From Streptomyces sp. MMG1121 (lineage in GTDB: Bacteria; Actinomycetota; Actinomycetes; Streptomycetales; Streptomycetaceae): a stretch of 5,519 bases of DNA. Below, piece by piece: positions 1-5,519 of the stretch; the stretch's first letter is position 1, and each line of letters opens with the position of its first letter. The position numbers were made by a program, and so were the translations under genes. A model generated the notes under the pieces. That model searched no databases, was not told the DNA's origin, and worked only from the letters and a program-made list of their open reading frames with translations. The stretch spans positions 1 through 5,519 of the forward strand of contig NZ_LGDV01000007.1 in the NCBI RefSeq assembly GCF_001280015.1, read 5' to 3'.

Positions 1-808
1 CCTGATTCACCGCCGAACCCCGCACCACCGCCAACACCTCATGACCACTACGCCGCGCATCCGACAACCGCTCCAACAACAACACCCCCACACCCTCGGA
101 GAAGCCGGTGCCGTTGGCACCCGCGGCGAAGGCGCGGCACCGGCCGTCCGGGGAGAGGCCGCGCTGCCGGGAGAACTCGACGAACATCTTGCTGTCGGCC
201 ATCACGGCCGCGCCGCCTGCCAGCGCCATCTCCGACTCGCCCGTGCGCAGGGACTGGACGGCGAGGTGGATGGCGACCAGCGACGAGGAGCAAGCGGTGT
301 CCACCGTCACCGCGGGGCCCTCGAGGCCAAGGGTGTACGACACGCGGCCCGAGGCGAAGCTGCCGGTGCTACCGCGCCCGAGGTACGCCTCCAGGTCCTC
401 GGGGACCTGCCGTACGCGCGGGGCGTAGTCGTGGTGCATGATGCCGGTGTAGAAGCCGATCCTGCGGCCGCGCAGGGAGGTCGGGTCGATGTTGGCGCGC
501 TCGAAGACCTCCCAGGAGGTCTCCAGGAGCAGCCGCTGCTGCGGGTCCATCGCCAGCGCCTCGCGCGGGGAGATCCCGAAGAACTCGGCGTCGAAACCTG
601 CCACGTCGTCGAGGAAGCCGCCCTCACGGACATAGGACTTGCCCGGTACGTCGGGGTCGGGGTCGTACATGCCCGCCAGGTCCCAGCCGCGGTCGGCCGG
701 GAAGGGGGTGATGGCGTCGACGCCGTCGGACACCAGCCGCCAGAGGTCCTCGGGGGAGGTCACCCCGCCCGGCAGACGACAGGCCATACCGACGATGGCG
801 ATGGGCTC
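1..808 (-). other. Ketosynthase (KS) domain, partial
   Basis: The domain runs from EPIAIVGM (residue 34) to the window edge at residue 302. The nucleophilic Cys206 in TACSSS is intact, so this is an extending KS. It is not a KSQ loading domain, which would have Gln at that position. The two catalytic histidines would lie beyond the left edge, so full activity cannot be checked. The segment [20 protein letters not shown] is a slightly unusual version of the usual FAGVMYHDY stretch. Confidence 0.93.
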
Positions 809-907
809 CCACGCCTTCTCCTCGACCTCGCGCAGTCGGCGGGTGGCCTGGCGCGCGGTGGCGACTGCCTTGTTGAGGTATTCGCGGTACTTCTTGTCGT
901 CGGCCAC
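1..907 (-). CDS. Type I modular polyketide synthase, N-terminal part (docking helix and KS), runs off the left edge
   Basis: This is the 5' end of a PKS gene, with 302 codons visible and no stop before the window edge. The GTG start at 905-907 is chosen because an in-frame TAG lies at 923-925, no ATG or GTG lies between them, and AGGAG sits just upstream. Residues 1-33 begin [15 protein letters not shown] and form a helical docking segment. Residue 34 ([15 protein letters not shown]) opens a KS that condenses the incoming acyl chain with an extender unit. The active-site Cys is residue 206, in VDTACSSS (codon 290-292). DPQQRLLLE (121-129) and the [19 protein letters not shown] stretch are also standard KS features. 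The KS histidines, AT and later domains lie outside the window. The last 32 codons (positions 1-97) switch from C-ending codons to GTG, TTG and GGT. It is the second gene of a colinear pair and follows the other PKS gene by 61 bp. The substrate cannot be read from this part. Confidence 0.95.
   Translation of the reverse strand, partial: MADDKKYREYLNKAVATARQATRRLREVEEKAWEPIAIVGMACRLPGGVTSPEDLWRLVSDGVDAITPFPADRGWDLAGMYDPDPDVPGKSYVREGGFLDDVAGFDAEFFGISPREALAMDPQQRLLLETSWEVFERANIDPTSLRGRRIGFYTGIMHHDYAPRVRQVPEDLEAYLGRGSTGSFASGRVSYTLGLEGPAVTVDTACSSSLVAIHLAVQSLRTGESEMALAGGAAVMADSKMFVEFSRQRGLSPDGRCRAFAAGANGTGFSEGVGVLLLERLSDARRSGHEVLAVVRGSAVNQ
809..907 (-). other. N-terminal docking domain of the downstream PKS
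   Basis: Residues 1-33 are charged and helix-prone, with [19 protein letters not shown] followed by [10 protein letters not shown] leading into the KS. This matches the coiled-coil N-terminal docking segments that recruit the C-terminal tail of the preceding PKS in actinobacterial assembly lines. The partner is most likely the tail encoded at 972-1202. That pairing is inferred from gene order and sequence type and is not shown directly. Confidence 0.85.
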
Positions 908-919
908 GGGAAAGGTCAG

Positions 920-924
920 CTCCT
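920..924 (-). promoter_or_regulatory. Ribosome binding site for the downstream PKS gene
   Basis: The minus strand reads AGGAG, then a 12-nt spacer, then the GTG at 905-907. The spacer is somewhat longer than the usual 5-9 nt, but no other start fits because TAG at 923-925 closes the frame upstream. The 61-bp gap between the two PKS genes (908-968) contains no convincing promoter or terminator, which suggests co-transcription. Confidence 0.6.
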
Positions 925-968
925 AGAGAAAGTCTTCTGACTACGAGTGGGCAGCGGGGACGGCGGCG

Positions 969-3900
969 TCAGGAGACGGTGAACTCGTTGTCGATGATGT
1001 CGAAGACCTCGTCGTCGGAGACCGACTCGAGATCGTCGTCCGTTCCGTCCTGGGCGGCGTCCGGGGACCACTTGGCCAGCAGGACCTGCAGGGCGGCGGT
1101 GACCTGGGCGCGAACCGCCTGGTCGTCGGGGACGGAGGCGAGCGCGGCACTGAGCTTCTCGACCTCGGCGACCGCGCGGTGCGCCACGGGCCCGCCCTCG
1201 GGAGCGAGCGCCTCGCTCAGGTGGGCGACGAGCACGGCCGGTGCCGGGTAGTCGAAGAGCAGTGTGGCGGGCAGCCGCAGGCCGGTGGCCGTGGACAGCT
1301 TGTTGCGCAGTTCGACGGCGGTGAGCGAGTCGAAGCCCAACTCCTGGAAGGCACGGTCCTGGTGGACGGCGTGCGCGTCCTGGTGGCCGAGAACGACGGC
1401 GGTCTCCGCGCGAACCAGGTCGAGCAGTATCTCGCTGCGAGCGTCCTCTTCGAGGCCGGCCAGGCGCTGGCGCAGCGAGCCGGCCGTGGCGAGGTCGGCA
1501 CGCCTGGCGCGGGCCTCGGCCGCCGCGATGCGGCGGGCCTCGGTCACGCCTTGCAGAAGCGCGGAGGGCCGGCGTGCGGTGAACGCGGGGTGGAATCGCT
1601 TCCAGTCGATGTTCGCGACGGTGACGCCGCTCTGACCGCCCGTCAGGGCACGGTCCAGGGCGGCCAGCATCAGCTCGGGGCGTACGGCCTCGATGCCCTG
1701 GCGGCGCAGCCGCGATGCCGAGGCGGCGTCGACCATGCCACCGCCGGCCCAGGCGCCCCAGGCGATGGAGGTGGCGGTCCGGCCGAGGGCCTGCCGGCGC
1801 AGGGCGAGGGCGTCCAGGTAGGCGTTGCCCGCTGAGTAGGCGCTCTGGCTGCCGCTGCCCCAGACGCCCGCGATGGACGAGAACACGATGAACGCGTCCA
1901 GGGGGGTGTCGCCGAGCAGCGCGTCGAGATGCGCCGCGCCGGCCACCTTGGCCGACACGACGGCGGCGAAGTCGTCGAGCGTCGTCTCCTCCAGGGAGCC
2001 GAAGCCGTTGACGCCGGCGGCGTGCACCACCGTGCGGACCGGGTCGCCGTCCGCCGCGAGCTTCGCCAGCAGATCCGCCAGGGCCTGCCGGTCGGCGACG
2101 TCGACGGCGGCCACGGTGACTCGGGCGCCGGCCTCGGCCAGTTCCGCGGTCAGTTCTGCGGCGCCCGGGCTGTCGGTGCCGCTGCGGCTGACGAGGACCA
2201 GGTGTTGGGCGCCGCCTGCGGCCATCCGGCGGGCGACGTGGCCGCCGAGGGCTCCGGTACCGCCGGTGATCAGCACGGTGCCGGTGGGCTGCCACGGGGT
2301 CTCGTCCGGCTGCGGCCGGTACAGCGGCGTCCGTTCCAGGCGGCGGGCGAGGACCGCCTTCGCGCGCAGGGCGAGTTGGTCCTCGTCGCCGCTGCCGCCC
2401 AGCACGGTGGTGAGCAGGGCACCCGTCTCGTCATCGAGGGTGGCGGGAAGGTCGATCAGTCCGCCCCAGCGGCCCGGGTGTTCGAGCGCGGCGACCTGGC
2501 CGAGTCCCCACAGGGCGGCCTGGTCGGCGCTGTGCACCGGGTCGGTGTCGGAGGTGGCGACCGCACCCTGGGTGACAAGCCAGAGCGGTGCGTCGATTTC
2601 GGCGTCGCCGAGCGCCTGGACCAGGGCGAGGGTCGCCGCCAGACCGCCGGTGACTCCGGGGTGGGCGGGGTGGGTGGCCTCGTCGAGAGCGAGCAGGGAC
2701 AGGACGCCCGTGATGGTGTCCACGTCGGGCACCGCGGCGGTGAGGAGGTCGGCGAGGGTGTCACGGTCGGTTCCGTCGACGGGCAGCGGGACGGCGTCGG
2801 TACCCCTGTCACCGAGGGCGGTGAGACATGCGGTGACGACGGCGTCGTCCGTGCGGCCGGCGGGCACGACGACCAGCCAGGTGCCGGTAGGGGCCGCTGC
2901 CGGGTCCGTGGGCTCGGTCGGCGTCCAGGTCGTGCCGTAAACCCAGTTGTCCAGCCGGGAGGAACCGGTTTCGCGGGCCAGCCGGGCTCCGGCGAGCTGT
3001 TCCTGGGTCACCTGGCGGCCTATGAGGGCGTCGATGCGGGCGACGGGAACGCCCGTCTGGTCGGTCACCGTGACCTGCCAGGTCTCCTCGCCCGCGGGGA
3101 CGAAGTGCGCGCGCAGCCGGGAGGCTCCCCGGGTCCACAGGGTGATGCCGTTCCAGGAGAAGGGCAGTCGGGGCAGGCCGGTGCCGTGGATCAGCGGAGC
3201 GTGCAGCGAGGCATCGAGCAGGGCGGGATGCAGGGAGAAGCGTCCCGCGTCCTCCTGCTGCTGCTCGGGCAGCGCGACCTCGGCGAAGATCTCGTCGTCG
3301 CGGGTCCATACCGCGCACAGTCCCTGGAAGGCGGGACCGTACTCGTAGCCGCGCTCGGCCAGGCCCGCGTACACGGACTCGAGGTCCACGGGCACGGAGG
3401 TGGCTCCGTCCGGAGGCCAGGCGAGCGCGGGTTCGTCGGACTCCAGGTCCTCCGGGACGAGCGTCCCGGCGGCGTGGCGCGTCCAGTCGGGTTCGTCGCC
3501 CTCGGGGCGGGAGTGGACGGAGACGGCGCGGCGGCCGGACTCGTCGGGCGCGGCGAGCTCGACGCGTACCTGGATGCCGCCCTCCTCGGGGAGGATGAGG
3601 GGTGCCTCGATGACGAGTTCCTCCAGTGAGCCGCAGTCGGCCTCGGCACCGGCGGTGAGGACCAGGTCGACGAAGCCGGTGCCGGGCAGCAGGGCCGTGC
3701 CCCACACGGCATGGTCGGCCAGCCAGGGGTGGGTGCGTACGGACCAGCGGCCGGTGAAGGCGATGCCGCCGGTTCCGGGCAGTTCCACGGCGGCGCCGAG
3801 GAGCGGATGTTCGGAGGGGGCGAGCCCGGCGGAGGAGACATCGCTTGCGGCGCGCTCCGTCTTCATCCAGTAGTGCTGGTGTTGGAAGGGATACGTCGGC

Positions 3901-5519
3901 AACTCCACCGGCCGCGCGGACCCCACGTCGAACACGGCCTTCCAGTCAACGTCCACACCCCCCGCTCGGCAACTCCACCGGCCGCGCGGACCCCACGTCG
4001 AACACGGCCTTCCAGTCAACGTCCACACCCCCCGCATACACCTCACCCACCGACCGCAAAAACCGCTCCAAACCCCCCTCACCACGCCGCAACGACCCCA
4101 CCACCAGCCCATCCACACCCACCGCACCCATCGTCTCCGCCAACACAAAACCCAGCACCGGATGCGGACTCATCTCCACAAACACCCGACGCCCCTCCCC
4201 CAACAACACACGCGTCACCTCATCCAAACGCACCGACTCCCGCAAATTCCGATACCAATACCCCCTATCCAAAACCGCCGTATCCACCACACCACCCGTC
4301 ACCGTCGAATAAAACGGCACCCCCGACGACACCGCCGACACACCCTCCAACACCCCCAACAACTCACCCTCAACACGCTCAACCTCCACCGAATGCGACG
4401 CATAATCCACCGGCACCCGACGCACCCGCACCCCCTCACCACGCAACTCCTCCTCCAACACCTCCAACACATCCACCACACCCGCCACCACCACCGACGA
4501 CGGACCATTCACCGCAGCAACCGACAACCCCCCACCCAAACGCCCCTCCACCACACCCACCGGCAAACCCACCGACAACATCCCACCCCCACCAGCAAGC
4601 GACGACGCAATCACCTGACTCCGCCGCGCCACCACCCGCGCACCCTCCTCCAACGACAACGCACCCACCACACACGCCGCCGCAATCTCCCCCTGCGAAT
4701 GCCCCACCACACCAGCCGGCTCCACCCCAACCGAACGCCACAACCCCGCCAACGACACCATCACCGCCCACAACACCGGCTGCACCACATCAACCCGCCC
4801 CAACGCCTCCTCATCACCCAACACATCAACCAACGACCACCCCACAAACGGCGCCAACGCCTCCCCACACCGCCCCATCCACTCCGCAAACACCACCGAC
4901 TCCGACAACAACCCCAACGCCATCCCCACCCACTGCGCCCCCTGACCCGGAAACACAAACACCACACCCCCCCACCCACTGCGCCCCCTGACCCGGAAAC
5001 ACAAACACCACACCCGTGTCGCCGTGGGCGGCGGCCGGCACCGAGGTGTCCTCGGCCAGTGCCGCGAGGCGGCTCAGTGCCTCCTGGCGGGTGCCGGCGA
5101 CCACCACTCCGCGGTGGTCGAACAGGGCGCGTGAGGTCAGGGAGAGGGCTACGTCGTGCAGCACGGCTTCCGGCCGGCTCTCCAGGAAGGCCGCGAGCCG
5201 CCTCGCCTGCTCGCGCAGAGCGTCGGGGGTCTTGCCCGACAGGGCCAGCGGTACCACGCCCCGGGGCACGACCTGTTCGGCGGCCGTCCGCGTGCCCTCG
5301 GTGGGTTCACGGGATCCGGTGGCTTCGGGTTCCGCCGGGCCGGACTCCTCGGACGCGGGCGCAGCGGGCCGTGCGGATTCGATGACGATGTGGGCGTTGG
5401 TGCCGCTGAGTCCGAAGGAGGACACCCCCGCACGCCGCGGCTCGTCCCGCTCGGGCCACTCCCGCGCCTCGGTCAGCAACTCCACCCCACCCGCCGACCA
5501 GTCCACCTCAGGCGTCGGA
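969..5519 (-). CDS. Type I modular polyketide synthase, C-terminal part: (KS)-AT-DH-KR-ACP-docking; frame broken twice by tandem duplications
   Basis: This is the 3' end of a PKS gene entering from the right edge, with TGA at 969-971. Three open segments in different frames encode it: 5519 to about 4970, about 4969 to 3966, and about 3965 to 969. A 46-bp (4924-5015) and a 70-bp (3896-4035) tandem duplication each shift the frame by one. Deleting one copy of each gives a continuous 1477-residue product. Domain order by residue in that product is KS end with GTNAHIV (His43), linker, AT (about 169-463, Ser259), DH (about 532-796, His564, Asp730), KR (about 819-1284, Tyr1189), ACP (about 1313-1400, Ser1359) and docking tail (1401-1477). 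No ER lies between DH and KR. The module should add a methylmalonyl unit and reduce it to hydroxyl or alkene. As written, translation would stop at 4826-4828, early in the AT. Assembly error is likelier than a pseudogene because all catalytic residues are intact and both joins are seamless. Confidence 0.93.
972..1202 (-). other. C-terminal docking domain
   Basis: About 77 residues follow the ACP: helical stretches around VAEVEKLSAALASV and QAVRAQVTAALQVLLAKW, then an acidic end DDDLESVSDDEVFDIIDNEF before the stop. This resembles the class 1 C-terminal docking domains of actinobacterial PKSs, whose last helix binds the N-terminal coiled coil of the next subunit. It shows that the protein ends after this module and has no thioesterase, so the chain continues on another PKS, most plausibly the one starting at 907. 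Confidence 0.88.
1203..1466 (-). other. Acyl carrier protein (ACP) domain
   Basis: The phosphopantetheine attachment site is the Ser of ELGFDSLTAVELRN (codon 1326-1328). It is followed by LPATLLFDYPAPAVLVAHL, the usual ACP C-terminal helix region. It carries the chain during extension and passes it to the next KS. It is a single ACP of normal length. Confidence 0.94.
1551..2948 (-). other. Ketoreductase (KR) domain, A1-type fingerprint
   Basis: The structural half starts at WVYGTTWTPTEP and the catalytic half lies at about 1551-2288. The NADPH motif is TGGTGALGG. The Lys-Ser-Tyr-Asn catalytic set is complete: Lys in AKVAGA, Ser in FSSIAG, Tyr in SAYSAGNA, and Asn four residues later. In the standard fingerprint scheme, a Trp lies eight residues before the Tyr (GVWGSG). 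The LDD motif is absent after HAAGV, which reads NGFGSL. The B-type Pro is absent, and the A2 His three residues before the Tyr is replaced by Gln. This is an A1 pattern, predicting an L-configured beta-hydroxyl with no alpha-methyl epimerisation. An LDD nine residues further on (TTLDDF) is not at the diagnostic position. Confidence 0.9.
3015..3809 (-). other. Dehydratase (DH) domain
   Basis: The domain begins at HPLLGAAVELPG and ends near RIDALIGRQV. It carries the HxxxGxxxxP motif as HAVWGTALLPG (His codon 3711-3713), YGPAFQG, and HPALLDASLH with the catalytic Asp (codon 3213-3215). All residues known to be needed for beta-hydroxyacyl-ACP dehydration are present and the length is normal, so the domain looks active. 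It would convert the KR product to an alpha-methyl alkene. Confidence 0.92.
3896..4035. repeat. Exact 70-bp tandem duplication (3896-3965 and 3966-4035)
   Basis: The two adjacent copies are identical over all 70 bases and diverge at both ends. They encode the end of the AT module, AGGVDVDWKAVFDVGSARP then VELP. As 70 is not a multiple of 3, the second copy shifts the frame. With a single copy the reading continues directly into TYPFQHQHYW, the conserved post-AT motif. Confidence 0.97.
3966..4969. repeat. Predicted multi-copy AT segment (1,004 bp), only one copy in the window
   Basis: The segment between the outer copies of the two tandem duplications has a distinct composition. By hand count 4441-4500 has 33 C and 4 G on the plus strand, against 21 C and 26 G at 3421-3480. 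Its edges coincide with the change in codon style. It looks like a repeat contig inserted between two unique flanks with unmerged overlaps of 70 and 46 bp. That other copies exist in the genome is an inference. Confidence 0.5.
4084..5014 (-). other. Acyltransferase (AT) domain, methylmalonyl-type signatures
   Basis: The domain starts at GVVFVFPGQGAQWVG and ends near VVGSLRRGEGG. Its active-site serine is in GHSQG (Ser codon 4696-4698). Three specificity markers agree on methylmalonyl-CoA: RVDVVQP upstream, GHSQG where malonyl ATs usually have GHSIG, and YASH (4393-4404) where malonyl ATs have HAFH. The AT loads the extender unit onto the module ACP. The coordinates include one redundant 46-bp copy (4924-5015) that breaks the frame after GAQWVG. 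Codon use is strongly G/T-ending. If this segment is a collapsed consensus of several modules, the specificity call belongs to that family of ATs and may not apply to this exact module. Confidence 0.88.
4924..5015. repeat. Exact 46-bp tandem duplication (4924-4969 and 4970-5015)
   Basis: The two adjacent copies are identical over all 46 bases. They encode GVVFVFPGQGAQWVG, the start of the AT. The extra 46 bases shift the frame by one. With a single copy the reading runs from AHGDTGVVFVFPGQGAQWVG into MALGLLSESVVFAEW without a break. Confidence 0.97.
5016..5377 (-). other. KS-to-AT linker
   Basis: An Ala/Pro/Glu-rich stretch is followed by the typical linker fold of modular PKSs. Recognisable parts are VVPRGVVPLALSGKTPDALR, then RLAAFLESRPEAVLHDVALS, then a strand with HRGVVVAGTRQEAL. 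It packs the KS against the AT and has no catalytic role. The codon style is ordinary high-GC actinobacterial, unlike the AT block that starts immediately after it at 5015. Confidence 0.85.
5378..5519 (-). other. Ketosynthase C-terminal end, partial
   Basis: The segment reads PTPEVDWSAGGVELL, then RAGVSSFGLSGTNAHIVIE, which is the conserved C-terminal end of a modular KS. The His of GTNAHIV (codon 5390-5392) is the second catalytic histidine, used in decarboxylative condensation. The rest of the domain, including the active-site Cys, lies beyond the right edge. Codons at 5477-5519 are T/G-ending, and the style becomes C-ending after the VDWSAGGVEL motif. Confidence 0.9.

Noticed and set aside
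41..940. Plus-strand open frame of 299 codons opposite the downstream KS
   Set aside because: The minus strand encodes a complete run of KS motifs with a start codon and ribosome binding site. The plus-strand protein has no recognisable motif.
925..945. Possible small hairpin (AGAA/TTCT) between the two PKS genes
   Set aside because: A 4-bp AT-rich stem with no T tract is too weak to call a terminator, and co-transcription is expected.
1971..1979. LDD motif in the KR (TTLDDF) as a B-type marker
   Set aside because: It lies nine residues beyond the diagnostic position. At the correct position the sequence is NGFG, and the other markers are A-type.
916..2295. Minus-strand 459-codon open frame rich in Arg/Pro/Gly overlapping the KR and ACP
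   Set aside because: It is an out-of-frame reading of the KR-ACP coding region, which carries intact motifs in the correct frame.
1929..3629. Long plus-strand open frame of 566 codons opposite the DH and KR
   Set aside because: It is antisense to well-defined DH and KR domains, matches no family I recognise, and is the usual by-product of high-GC third-position bias.
4040..4960. Recurring short C/A-rich strings resembling simple repeats or a CRISPR-like array
   Set aside because: There is no fixed unit or regular spacing. The strings come from GTG/TTG/GGG codon preference in the AT.
3711..5385. Two long plus-strand open frames rich in Pro/Thr/His/Arg across the AT
   Set aside because: They are readings of the C/A-rich complement of the AT, which has clear GHSQG and YASH motifs on the minus strand. 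The low-complexity composition is a codon-use effect.

Overview
The window holds parts of two consecutive type I modular polyketide synthase (PKS) genes, both on the minus strand. The high GC content, strong third-position G/C bias, GTG start codon and actinobacterial PKS motifs point to Streptomyces or a close relative. The polyketide itself cannot be identified from this window.

Read in the direction of transcription, from high to low coordinates, the first gene enters from the right edge with the C-terminal end of a ketosynthase (KS). The KS-AT linker, a methylmalonyl-type acyltransferase (AT), dehydratase (DH), ketoreductase (KR), acyl carrier protein (ACP) and a C-terminal docking tail follow, with the stop at 969-971. 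There is no enoylreductase. After 61 bp of non-coding DNA, a second PKS gene starts at GTG 905-907 with an N-terminal docking helix and most of a KS, and leaves by the left edge. The ACP and docking tail of the first protein most likely hand the chain to the KS of the second.

The reading frame of the first gene is broken twice, by exact tandem duplications of 70 bp (3896-4035) and 46 bp (4924-5015). Removing one copy of each restores a seamless protein of 1477 residues within the window. The two duplications flank a 1,004-bp AT segment (3966-4969) with a very different codon style: T/G-ending codons, and a plus strand that is C-rich and almost G-free. The KS pieces at both window edges show the same style. 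The best explanation is an AT block that is near-identical in several modules, through recombination or gene conversion, and whose assembly left overlapping contig ends unmerged. The frame breaks are therefore probably artefacts, while the mosaic codon pattern is probably real.

Biochemically, the module is predicted to add a methylmalonyl unit, reduce it with an A1-type KR (L-hydroxyl) and possibly dehydrate it with an intact DH. An A-type KR with a DH is a less usual pairing that could give a Z alkene or a retained hydroxyl. I see no RNA genes, mobile elements, CRISPR arrays or terminators, and no evidence of an undescribed system beyond these points.
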